Shown here: positions 8,752 through 16,343 of the stretch, in pieces
Layout: each line of letters starts with the position of its first letter
How positions within the stretch are numbered: the stretch's first letter is position 1
Origin: Bacteroidota bacterium
GTDB taxonomy: Bacteria; Bacteroidota; Bacteroidia; AKYH767-A; 2013-40CM-41-45
Assembly: GCA_016713765.1 (NCBI GenBank)
Contig: JADJON010000001.1
Coordinates: 2,170,001 to 2,234,000 of the forward strand
Length of the DNA stretch: 64,000 nucleotides
Direction: 5' to 3'
Translations under genes and position numbers: made by a program
Notes under the pieces: generated by a model
Told to the model about the DNA's origin: nothing
What the model saw: only the letters and a program-made list of their open reading frames with translations
Databases searched by the model: none

Positions 8752-9088
8752 GACGATTTTCTTGTTGTGCGCTCAAGGGTTTCCGACTTCCGCTTCTGTA
8801 AACATGAGCGCTATTTACCGCTCGATTGTGCTTTTCTTATCCTTCATTTTTCTATCCATGCGATTCTATCGGCTTCTTTTCAAATGAAGTTTGGAGGCGA
8901 TAACTCCCATTGACTCGCTTTCATGCCAGTATCGCAAGATTGTTGGATACTCTTCACCGTGATTTCGAAATGCGGCGACATTTCTTCCATGAACCTTACA
9001 GTTGTAAGTCGCAGCAGCCTGACACCTCAACTGTAGGGCGACTTCCGGACTATATAACAGTCGGAATCAAATCTCAATTTCTACGGTC
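8752..9088. other. Gene-poor interval of about 340 nt
   Basis: I see no convincing gene here. The only notable item is a 27-codon plus-strand frame at 8804-8887 (MSAIYRSIVLFLSF to LLFK) that would encode one hydrophobic segment. It has no visible ribosome-binding site or promoter and I do not call it a gene. The 3' part presumably carries the leader of the T9SS gene at 9089. Confidence 0.5.
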
Positions 9089-10801
9089 ATGAAGAAATTT
9101 ACCCTGGCGTTATTTCTGATAGCGCTTAATCTGACAGCAGCGTTGTGGGCGCGTGCCGAAGGCATTCAACCCGCATCGCAACTTGCTGCGACTGCGACAC
9201 CCGGACCGATCACAGGTCCGTCAGCGGTTTGCGTCAACCAAACCGGTGTAGCGTATGCCGTAGCGGCATTACCCGGAAGCGTTACCTACGACTGGACACT
9301 ACCCAGTGGTGCATCCATCGTCTCTGGTGCCGGTACAGCATCAATCGTCGTTGATTTCGGAAGCGATTTCGGCGATATCTGTGTTACGGCCGATGACGGA
9401 AGCGGAGCCAGTAGCCCTTCCTGCATTACCACCATCGCGGCTACCGGCCGACCGAATTCTCCGGATTCGATTGTGGGCCCTGTTTACAGCGTATGCCCCG
9501 GTCAGGTCGTGACGTATTCCGTTCTGACACCAGATCCCAATGCAGCTTCCTACGACTGGATCGTTCCACCGACCATGACCATCCTCACTGGACAAGGAAC
9601 CGCTACCATCACGGTAGAAGCGGGTCCCGCCTTCAGCTGGGGATACTTGCGTGTCTCAGCGAGCAACTGTCGCGGAACTACCGGACAAAAAGTGATCACC
9701 GTATTCAATGCACCGACCAAACCAGGTGCCATTTCCGGCCCGCCGACCGGCGCCTGCCCGAATGGTACCTATACGTACTCAATCCAGGCAGTCCCCGGCG
9801 CTACCTCGTACACCTGGTTCGCACCGGCAGGTTGTGTCATTGCCTCCCCGGTGACGAGCGGTAACCCGTTGACCACCTCTGTCACCTCCGTGGATATCAC
9901 TTTCCCGGCAGGTTTTGTGAACGGCTCGATCTACGTACAATCGAACAGCGGTTGTAACTCTTCCGAGCGCCGTGAACTGAAGATTCGTTCTGTGCCGGTC
10001 AAGCCGGGTGGTATTCGCGGCCCGCTCTTCGGTGTCTGTGATATGACGAGCGTAATGTATTACGTCGATTCAGTGCCGGGTGCGGAGTCGTACACCTGGA
10101 CGTTTACCCCCGGAACTTTCACGACGATCAATGGAAACGGGAACGATACCATCTACGTGGATTTCGCTACCGGCTTCACCCAAGCCACGCTCTGCGTGAC
10201 GGCGAACAATTCCTGCGGTAGTTCAGTGGCTCGTTGCGGAGTAGTATTCGCACGCCCACAGACGCCTCGCTTCATCGATGGACCGACCGGCGCCTGTAAT
10301 TCCAATCCGGCAACCAGCATTGCTTATTACGAGGTCCAACCGATGTTCGGGGCCAACGGATATGATTGGAGTGTACCGCCGGGTGCCAACATCACACTCG
10401 GACAAGGTACTACGCGCATTACCGTAGACTTTCTGGGAGCTTCGACCGGCAATGTAAGTGTACGTGCGTTCAACGACTGCGGCATCAGCCCGGCTCGCAC
10501 GCTGGAAGTGATCGTCAATCCTTGCCGTACTGCTGGTTCTGAGAGCAATACCGAATTCCTGGAGCTGATCGCTTTCCCGAATCCGGCGAAGAATTCCATA
10601 CAAATCGCCTTCCAATCTACGGTTGCTCAGGATTACAATTTGAAGGTGGTCGACATCACCGGCCGCGACGTCGTATCGCTGAATCGTTCAAGCTCAATTG
10701 GTTCAAACCGTGAACTGTTGGATCTGACCGGCATGAGCCCTGGTATCTACCTCATCTGCCTCAATTCGGCAGGATCGCAGGAGAAAATCCGGGTCATGTA
10801 G
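9089..10801 (+). CDS. T9SS type A cargo protein with about five PKD-like repeats
   Basis: A 570-residue secreted protein. A signal peptide (about residues 1-24, MKKFTLALFLIALNLTAALW) is followed by roughly five immunoglobulin-like PKD-type repeats of about 90 residues. Each opens with a GPITGPSAVC/GPPTGACPNG-type motif and contains YDWTLPSGA or SYTWFAPAG-type strands and VDFGSDF/VDITFPAGF-type ends. The last 80 residues (FLELIAFPNPAKNSIQI, VVDITGRDV, LTGMSPGIYLI, EKIRVM) are a Por secretion-system C-terminal sorting domain, which directs export through the T9SS and surface attachment. No catalytic domain is visible, so an adhesin or matrix role is likely but inferred. A perfect-stem terminator follows the stop. 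Confidence 0.9.
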   Translation: MKKFTLALFLIALNLTAALWARAEGIQPASQLAATATPGPITGPSAVCVNQTGVAYAVAALPGSVTYDWTLPSGASIVSGAGTASIVVDFGSDFGDICVTADDGSGASSPSCITTIAATGRPNSPDSIVGPVYSVCPGQVVTYSVLTPDPNAASYDWIVPPTMTILTGQGTATITVEAGPAFSWGYLRVSASNCRGTTGQKVITVFNAPTKPGAISGPPTGACPNGTYTYSIQAVPGATSYTWFAPAGCVIASPVTSGNPLTTSVTSVDITFPAGFVNGSIYVQSNSGCNSSERRELKIRSVPVKPGGIRGPLFGVCDMTSVMYYVDSVPGAESYTWTFTPGTFTTINGNGNDTIYVDFATGFTQATLCVTANNSCGSSVARCGVVFARPQTPRFIDGPTGACNSNPATSIAYYEVQPMFGANGYDWSVPPGANITLGQGTTRITVDFLGASTGNVSVRAFNDCGISPARTLEVIVNPCRTAGSESNTEFLELIAFPNPAKNSIQIAFQSTVAQDYNLKVVDITGRDVVSLNRSSSIGSNRELLDLTGMSPGIYLICLNSAGSQEKIRVM

Positions 10802-10823
10802 AGTAAATCTTGAATTTTTAATA

Positions 10824-10860
10824 AAAAGGGCCTTGGAAGTGCGGCTTCCAAGGCCCTTTT
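10824..10860 (+). terminator. Intrinsic terminator after the PKD-like T9SS gene
   Basis: A perfect 16-bp stem runs from AAAAGGGCCTTGGAAG (10824-10839) to CTTCCAAGGCCCTTTT (10845-10860) with a 5-nt loop TGCGG. The T-run is part of the stem, so the element could work on either strand. Confidence 0.9.
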
Positions 10861-11012
10861 CCTCCCTTTTCCGTTACCGTTCAAAACAATCCATTCACCC
10901 CGGATTAGGCGATAAACAGACCTGAATTAAGCTCCGTTTACCAAAGTAAATTGCAGCCCGGCAGGTGCTGACGGTATTTTCGTTCAACAATCAACTAAAA
11001 ACACTTGTCGAT

Positions 11013-11264
11013 ATGAGTATCCGCGAAATGCAAAACCTGATTTACCAACAAGGCAATTTCACTTTTTCCGATGGCCGCAAAGACGAGGGAATGGTCATCT
11101 CCCGCTACAACATCAAAGAAGCCCGGGTAGAGTTCTATTTTATCCCCGCGAAAAACCTCCTGGCTTTCGAATCGGCACGCACGCACCATGACCTTGATGC
11201 CCACAAAAAAATGGGTCAATTGGTCGATCTGCAATCAATCGTTACAGCCACCACGATTCACTGA
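11013..11264 (+). CDS. Small hypothetical protein (83 aa)
   Basis: Begins MSIREMQNLIYQQGNFTFSDG at the ATG at 11013 and ends TATTIH. It is soluble and mixed alpha/beta, with no signal peptide. The pattern FTFSDGRKDEGMVISRYN, then VEFYFIPAKNLLAFE, looks like a small beta-barrel or SH3-like strand set, but I do not recognise a family. It is followed 11 nt later by a 47-codon membrane-protein frame and then a terminator, suggesting a two-gene transcript. The upstream region (10861-11012) holds TAAATTGCAGCCCGG, which resembles the tRNA promoter initiation regions. Confidence 0.65.
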   Translation: MSIREMQNLIYQQGNFTFSDGRKDEGMVISRYNIKEARVEFYFIPAKNLLAFESARTHHDLDAHKKMGQLVDLQSIVTATTIH

Positions 11265-11275
11265 TATCTATAGTC

Positions 11276-11419
11276 ATGCAGCGTCTGAGCACTTTCAACC
11301 GACTGTTTCTGGTTTTCTGTGTCCTGCTCATCGCCTTCATCATCTGGAAGGTGCCGCATGAAACTCAGCAAGCAGAAAGCGGCGGTACGATCTCGACTAC
11401 GCTTTCGGCGGACGAATGA
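11276..11419 (+). CDS. Very small single-pass membrane protein (47 aa)
   Basis: A frame of 47 codons begins MQRLSTFNRLFLVFCVLLIA and continues FIIWKVPHE before an acidic, Ser/Thr-rich tail ending LSADE. It has one hydrophobic segment at about residues 9-25 after a basic N-terminus. It lies 11 nt after the 83-residue gene and 18 nt before a strong hairpin terminator, which is the position of a second gene in a short operon. No family is recognised, and with no homologue comparison possible here the call rests on context and the clean membrane segment. Confidence 0.5.
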   Translation: MQRLSTFNRLFLVFCVLLIAFIIWKVPHETQQAESGGTISTTLSADE

Positions 11420-11437
11420 TCCGATCCTGAACAAGCA

Positions 11438-11467
11438 AAAACGGCAGCCTTATCGGGCTGCCGTTTT
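11438..11467. terminator. Bidirectional terminator between the small genes and dnaN
   Basis: A perfect 12-bp stem AAAACGGCAGCC/GGCTGCCGTTTT with a 6-nt loop ends in T-runs on both strands, between convergent transcription units. Confidence 0.9.
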
Positions 11468-11484
11468 CATTTTTACGGGTTTGA

Positions 11485-12609
11485 TCAGTTGTTCAACATA
11501 ACCGGCATCACCAGCATGAGCAGGTCTTCCCCCGAACTTTCGGTGCCGGACGGAATCAAAAGTCCTGCACGGTTGGGTGCAGAAAGTTCCATCATCACTT
11601 CCTCGCTGTCGAGGTTGGATAACATCTCGACGAGGAAACGGGCGTTGAATCCGATTTCCATGTCTTCACCCGTGTATTGACAGCTGAGGCGTTCGTTCGC
11701 CTCATTGGCGAAATCAAGGTCCTCCGCGCTGATCTGCAGCGCACTGCCCTGGATCTTGAGCCGTACCTGGTGGGTAGTCTTGTTCGAAAAGATCGAGACC
11801 CGTCGCACGGATTGAAGGAACTGGATGCGATCGATCGTTAGTTTGTTCGGATTGTCAACCGGAATGACCGCTTCGTAATTCGGATAGCGTCCGTCGATCA
11901 ACCTGCAAATGAGGGAGAAGTTGCCGAACGTGAAGAATGCATTGCTGTCGTTGTAGGCGATGGAGACAGGTTCGTCACCCGTACCCAGAATACCCTTCAA
12001 GAGGTTGAGCGGCTTCTTTGGCAAAATGAAAGCCCCTTCCTGCTTGGCACGATGGTCAGTACGCCGGTATCGCACCAACTTGTGCGCATCGGTAGCAACA
12101 AAGGTGAGACTGTCTTTGGAGAATTGAGAGAACACCCCCGACATCACAGGCCGCAGTTCATCGTTGCCGGTCGCGAAGAGGGTCTTGGCAATGGCCTTCT
12201 GCAACAACGAAGCCGGAACTTCGATACTCTTGGCGCCGTCCAAGGCCGGAACTTTCGGGAACTCGTCACCATCGAAACCGGTCAACTTGTATTTTCCGTT
12301 GTCGCTGACGATTTCAATTCCTTTCGTCTTATCGTCGATCAGGAAGGTGAGGGGATGTTCCGAAAAAGTCTTGAGTGTCTCCAGCAGGATCTTGGCGGGG
12401 ATGGCGATCTTTCCGGATTGCTTCCCTTCGATCAGGGTGACCTCGGTGGTCATCGTTGACTCAAGATCCGAAGCGGAAATGGTCAGGTTGCCTTTCTCAA
12501 CAATGAAAAGGAAATTGTCCAGGATGGGAAGCGGGTTACTGGAGTTCAAGACTCCGGAGATCTGTTGTAACTGCTTCAGGAGCGTACTGCTCGATACGAT
12601 GAATTTCAT
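11485..12609 (-). CDS. dnaN: DNA polymerase III beta subunit (sliding clamp)
   Basis: The 374-residue ring clamp that tethers the replicative polymerase. The start is set at MKFIVSSSTLLKQLQQISG (ATG at 12609), six codons inside the longest frame, because this is where the family begins. The three clamp domains are recognisable: SNPLPILDNFLF and ASDLESTMTT in domain 1, FATGNDELRPVMSGVF and VATDAHKLVRYR in domain 2, and NGRYPNYEAVIP-type sequence (DGRYPNYEAVIP), NKTTHQVRL, GFNARFLVEML and the C-terminal LLMLVMPVML in domain 3. It follows the gldF-gldG-DUF4340 operon on the same strand with a 193-nt gap containing its own promoter candidate. It is not adjacent to dnaA or an origin here. Confidence 0.97.
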   Translation of the reverse strand: MKFIVSSSTLLKQLQQISGVLNSSNPLPILDNFLFIVEKGNLTISASDLESTMTTEVTLIEGKQSGKIAIPAKILLETLKTFSEHPLTFLIDDKTKGIEIVSDNGKYKLTGFDGDEFPKVPALDGAKSIEVPASLLQKAIAKTLFATGNDELRPVMSGVFSQFSKDSLTFVATDAHKLVRYRRTDHRAKQEGAFILPKKPLNLLKGILGTGDEPVSIAYNDSNAFFTFGNFSLICRLIDGRYPNYEAVIPVDNPNKLTIDRIQFLQSVRRVSIFSNKTTHQVRLKIQGSALQISAEDLDFANEANERLSCQYTGEDMEIGFNARFLVEMLSNLDSEEVMMELSAPNRAGLLIPSGTESSGEDLLMLVMPVMLNN

Positions 12610-12627
12610 AGGTTCGGAAGGAAACAA

Positions 12628-12648
12628 AAGGCGAACTACCGTCGCCTT
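12628..12648 (-). promoter_or_regulatory. Stem-loop at the predicted 5' end of the dnaN transcript
   Basis: A 7-bp stem AAGGCGA/TCGCCTT with a 7-nt loop lies between the -7 candidate (12656-12663) and the dnaN ATG. If that promoter is used, the hairpin begins within a few nucleotides of the mRNA 5' end. Confidence 0.35.
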
Positions 12649-12655
12649 CGACCCA

Positions 12656-12663
12656 CAAACCTA
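12656..12663 (-). promoter_or_regulatory. -7 promoter element TAGGTTTG for dnaN
   Basis: Exact TAnnTTTG match on the minus strand, 46 nt before the dnaN ATG. No good -33 TTTG was found. The rest of the 12610-12802 gap shows nothing else I can name. Confidence 0.4.
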
Positions 12664-12802
12664 CCACATTCCCCGTAAAATCTGAGTTCCTGACAGCGTG
12701 ATTGCTCCTTAAAATATGAACAAGCGACACTGCCTATACTAATGCTATAATGTTAATAAACAGCTATTTACGAGGATGCGGGAAGGGTGTCTTCCAGACT
12801 GT

Positions 12803-13825
12803 TTATTTCTTTCCTCCTGATAAAAAGTCACTTCGCTTCCGAAGCAGCGGATCAAAGGTGAAATGTTGCAGCACCCACCACTTCAACTGAACCGGGTCGG
12901 TTGCATAAAAGCGATCCGCATCGTGCTGGAGTGGGTTTCCCAAAGAGTCATGCGTTGCCAGCGCACCGGTTTGAACGGGCATCGGGAACAACCTCAAGCC
13001 ATGAACCCGTCCAGCGGTATCGGTGACTTCCAACTCAGCAACCGGCGTCAGTCGGGAGAGTGAATCTTGTTCTTCTTTTCGCATCTTCATCGCTTCTGTC
13101 TCGAAGGGTACTTTTCGAAACAGGTAAAGGTAGTTCCTGACCGAAGTCGTGTCGGCAATGCCGATCGAAGTTCCATCAAGGGGATCACCGAGAAGGAATC
13201 CGTTGGATGTACGGCTCAGCGAATACGACCAGTCTGGTCGGGACGGGTAATGCACGCGGACCTTCGTGATCTCTTCCGGTTGCAACGAGTAGATCACTTT
13301 GTCGCGCCATTCAAGCGAATTAGCTGTATACCGGGGGCTGAGATAACCGTTGAAGCCCGGTAGTTCACAGATGAATGGCAGGTCAGCGCCTTCTTTCATC
13401 ATGAAGGTGCCCAGTTGGTCCGCAGTCGGCCCTCCGACATAATACGTCATTACAGGTTGCTCCGAATCGCCGGAATAGATCTCGCATTTGACGCCGTCGG
13501 CAGCCAACGCTTTCACCACATTGTTGAACCCGGCTTTCGAAACACGGGTCTTGACTTCCACGCCGGCGATAGCCGTTAACAGGCTTTTCAAGAGGTCCTG
13601 ACGAGCGGGGAATGAATCATTCACCAACCAGGTGGCTCCACCGGCGCGTTCGATGGTAATGGACCTTCCGGTACGATCGGCGAGGAAAATTTTCCGGACA
13701 CTTCCCGTATCGACTGCGAATCGGAGTTCTTCCTTGTCGATCGTACTGTTCTTATTCGACCATCCGAACCAAACCGCGGTAATCGCTAAAAGGACAGCTG
13801 CAAGGAAGAGGATTTTGTTTTTCAT
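12803..13825 (-). CDS. DUF4340 domain-containing protein in the gldFG operon
   Basis: A 340-residue protein with an N-terminal hydrophobic anchor (ILFLAAVLLAITAVWFGW, residues 4-21) and a large extracytoplasmic part. The pattern VRKIFLADRTGRSITIER, TWLVND, and YYVGGPTADQLGTFM is typical of DUF4340 proteins, which accompany GldG-like ABC auxiliary proteins in several phyla. The gene starts 12 nt after the gldG stop, so it belongs to the gldF-gldG transcription unit and probably works at the outer face of the membrane with GldG. The biochemical role is unknown. Confidence 0.85.
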   Translation of the reverse strand: MKNKILFLAAVLLAITAVWFGWSNKNSTIDKEELRFAVDTGSVRKIFLADRTGRSITIERAGGATWLVNDSFPARQDLLKSLLTAIAGVEVKTRVSKAGFNNVVKALAADGVKCEIYSGDSEQPVMTYYVGGPTADQLGTFMMKEGADLPFICELPGFNGYLSPRYTANSLEWRDKVIYSLQPEEITKVRVHYPSRPDWSYSLSRTSNGFLLGDPLDGTSIGIADTTSVRNYLYLFRKVPFETEAMKMRKEEQDSLSRLTPVAELEVTDTAGRVHGLRLFPMPVQTGALATHDSLGNPLQHDADRFYATDPVQLKWWVLQHFTFDPLLRKRSDFLSGGKK

Positions 13826-13837
13826 GTTTGACCCGCC

Positions 13838-15531
13838 TTATTTGCGTTGATAACGGCGACGCCGACCGAGGTGGAACAGCCAGCCCGCGATCCAAAGCAG
13901 GAGCAAAGGCAGCACGACATTGGCCCAGCGGATGATCGTTCCCTGCTCGTTCAACTTACCGGCATCCAGCAAACGCAGCCGGAATTCCTTGGCACGAAGT
14001 GCGAGCACTCCGGTATCGTCACACAGGTAATCGGCAGCATTCAGGATGAAATTCCGATTGCCGAATTGTTGCTGCGAAAACCGGTCGTATCCGAGCGGAT
14101 AAATAGCGCCTTTTTTACTTACCTGACTTTCGATCAGATTTCCGTCACCCGCAACGATCATCTTGCTGCTGTCTCCTGCGGCTCGGAAACCGATTCCGGG
14201 ATCCTTCGCGATCGTGTCCGGTAACCGGTTTTCATAAAGGGAACGAAAGTTACCTTCCAGGAGCAAGACGATCGGCACATGCCGGCGTGGAAAGGTCGCG
14301 GGATCCGGCTCCTGTTGCAGGATATTCATGGAGATACGGGCGGGCGGCAACTGCAGACGGCAATACTGACTGCCCGCCAGCAAAACGGTTTTCTTGATCC
14401 CGGTTACATCAATGGTGTCGACGGAGGAAGGGAATTCCGTTTTAACTGCGTTCAGGTTGCGGACGATCGGATGGTTATCCGTGCTTTCCAACAGGGGAAA
14501 ATAATACCAGGGTAGTAATTCCTGCTTGGGTTGATTACCCACATACCCGGTCACCACCGGGATGGGTGCCGCCTGAAGGTCCATGACCAGATCGGTATTG
14601 ACGCGAGCTCCGTAGCGGAATAACTGGTCGTCGAGGTTAAGCTCGTACGGGATTGCCACAGTCGTGCCGGTCTGCTCAAGGCTGTCCATCTCCGCCTGCA
14701 TGCGATCGATCAGCCATAACACCCGCCCGCCTCGCATGATGAATTGATCGATGACGAACTTGTCCTTCTCATCAAACGACAGCGTTGGCTTGGCAATGAT
14801 CAGCAACCGGTGGTCCTTCAGGGCGTCGAGTCGACCACCAATGAACACGGTATCTACATTGTAATATTCGTTCAAGCGCGCGCTGCGTCGGAAATATGCT
14901 TGTTGTCCAATTCGCCGTGACCGCGCAGGAAGCCGATACGCGGGGCTCCGCCGGTGCGGGTGAAGCGACGTAACACTCCCGCGATCTCATACTCCAGGTT
15001 TTCGACCGAAATGTTCAACATCTCTTCGGGCGAGCTGCCTAGCCGGCTCTTCAGCAATTGCACAGGGATTTCCTCGCTTCCGAAGGAGGCGACGGCGCCG
15101 GGGAATATGATCTTCTGACTGCTCCCGCCTTTTTCACGTTCCTCCAAATTGGTTGGGAGCAGACCTTTCCTGGCTAATTGCTTGTAGAGTTCCAGTCGTT
15201 TATTTTCCTCCGGTTCGGCGGAAGGGTCGACGAACTCATATTCGATATTGCCGCCCGCGTAGATCCTGAATTCATCGAGCATTTCCCGGGTAGCATTGCG
15301 AAGCCGCCGGAATCCCGGTGGTAGTTCGCCATCAAGGTAAACTTTGAAATAAACCACATCATTCAGCGAGCCGGCCAGTTCGCGTGAAGCATCACTGATG
15401 CTGTATCGCTTTTCAACGGTCAGATCGATCCGGAAAAAGAGAAAGCTACCGATGATGTTGACCGAGACCAGGATCACCAGGGAGGCGATCAGCCGAAGCA
15501 GACTATCCTTGCGTTGCTTGCCCGAACTCAT
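13838..15531 (-). CDS. gldG: Gliding motility ABC auxiliary/substrate-binding-like protein GldG, frameshifted
   Basis: GldG partners GldF (and the ATPase GldA, not in this window) in the ABC system associated with gliding motility. An N-terminal membrane segment (LLRLIASLVILVSVNIIGSF) is followed by DLTVEKRYSIS, VYFKVYLDGELPPGF, RIGFLRGHGELDNKHI and, in a second frame, LNEYYNV, DHRLLIIAKPTLSF, GGRVLWLID. It ends with a C-terminal membrane helix (NVVLPLLLLWIAGWLF) and a basic tail. The frame breaks at about 14872-14880 within GCAGCGCGCGCTTGAAC, where one base is missing between DAARA and LNEYY. Repaired length is 564 residues, normal for GldG. The start is the ATG at 15531, whose ATGA overlaps the gldF stop; ATG 15537 is the alternative. 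Confidence 0.9.
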
Positions 15532-16265
15532 GACCATTTTCTTTTTTCGAGCGTGAAGCGGGCAAGTAGCAGGAAGCAGGTGGTCAGGCTGACGAAATAG
15601 AGCAAGTCGCGGGAATCCATCACGCCTCGACTCATCGCGGCATAGTGATTGGCGATTCCCAACTGCGACAGGATGTTCTGCAACCGTACAGGAATTCCTA
15701 ACAAGGCGAATGCGTCGAATCCGGCGTAGAAGAAGTAACAGAGGATCAGCGCGAACAAGAACGCGACGACCTGATTGTTCGTTTGCGCCGAGCAAAAGAT
15801 GCCGATTGCCACGAAGCCGGAGGACAGGAACAATAATCCGATGTAAGAACCCGCTATGCCTGCCGTGTCAACATTACCGGCTGGAACCGCCAAACGGTAG
15901 ACCGTGAAGTAGTAGATCAGGGTAGGAATCAACGACAACACCACCAAGACGAACGCGGCGAGGAACTTTGCGAAGACCAATTGAAATTCGCTCAGGGGAC
16001 GCGTTAGCAGGAGTTCAAGTGTTCCGGTCTTCTGCTCTTCGGAAAACATCCGCATGCTGATCGCCGGGATCAGGAACAGGAACAACCAGGGCGCGACGAT
16101 GAACAAGCCGTCCAGGGCGGCGATCCGGTTATCCGGAATGCTGAAGGAAGTATCCGGAAAAATCCACAGGAGTATTCCGACCGACAACAGGAAAACGGTC
16201 ATCACCAGGTACCCGGTCAGGGATCCCAGAAAGCTCGATAGTTCTTTACGAAAGAGTGCGTACAC
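15528..16265 (-). CDS. gldF: Gliding motility ABC permease GldF
   Basis: A 245-residue ABC-2 type integral membrane protein with six predicted membrane segments, beginning VYALFRKELSSFLGSLTGY from a GTG codon. PAISMRMFSEEQKTGTLELLLTRPLSEFQLVFAKF is the conserved cytoplasmic loop of GldF/NosY-like permeases (quoted here in fragments: RMFSEEQKTGT, LLLTRPLSEFQ). It forms the membrane channel part of the GldAFG complex. It is the first gene of the gldF-gldG-DUF4340 operon, and its stop overlaps the gldG start by 4 nt. A perfect TATTTTTG -7 element lies 16 nt upstream. Confidence 0.9.
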   Translation of the reverse strand: MYALFRKELSSFLGSLTGYLVMTVFLLSVGILLWIFPDTSFSIPDNRIAALDGLFIVAPWLFLFLIPAISMRMFSEEQKTGTLELLLTRPLSEFQLVFAKFLAAFVLVVLSLIPTLIYYFTVYRLAVPAGNVDTAGIAGSYIGLLFLSSGFVAIGIFCSAQTNNQVVAFLFALILCYFFYAGFDAFALLGIPVRLQNILSQLGIANHYAAMSRGVMDSRDLLYFVSLTTCFLLLARFTLEKRKWS

Positions 16266-16281
16266 GGGCAGGAATGCGCCG

Positions 16282-16289
16282 CAAAAATA
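16282..16289 (-). promoter_or_regulatory. -7 promoter element TATTTTTG for the gldFG operon
   Basis: Exact TAnnTTTG match on the minus strand, 16 nt before the GTG start of gldF. Confidence 0.45.
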
Positions 16290-16343
16290 GCGTATTTCCT
16301 GTTGGCGCCCACTTCACTTTTGAAGCGATGCTAAGGCGGGTTA

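Noticed and set aside
8804..8887. 27-codon hydrophobic peptide gene after the tRNA-Leu terminator
   Set aside because: It has a single hydrophobic run but no promoter, ribosome-binding site or context. It is too short to separate from chance.
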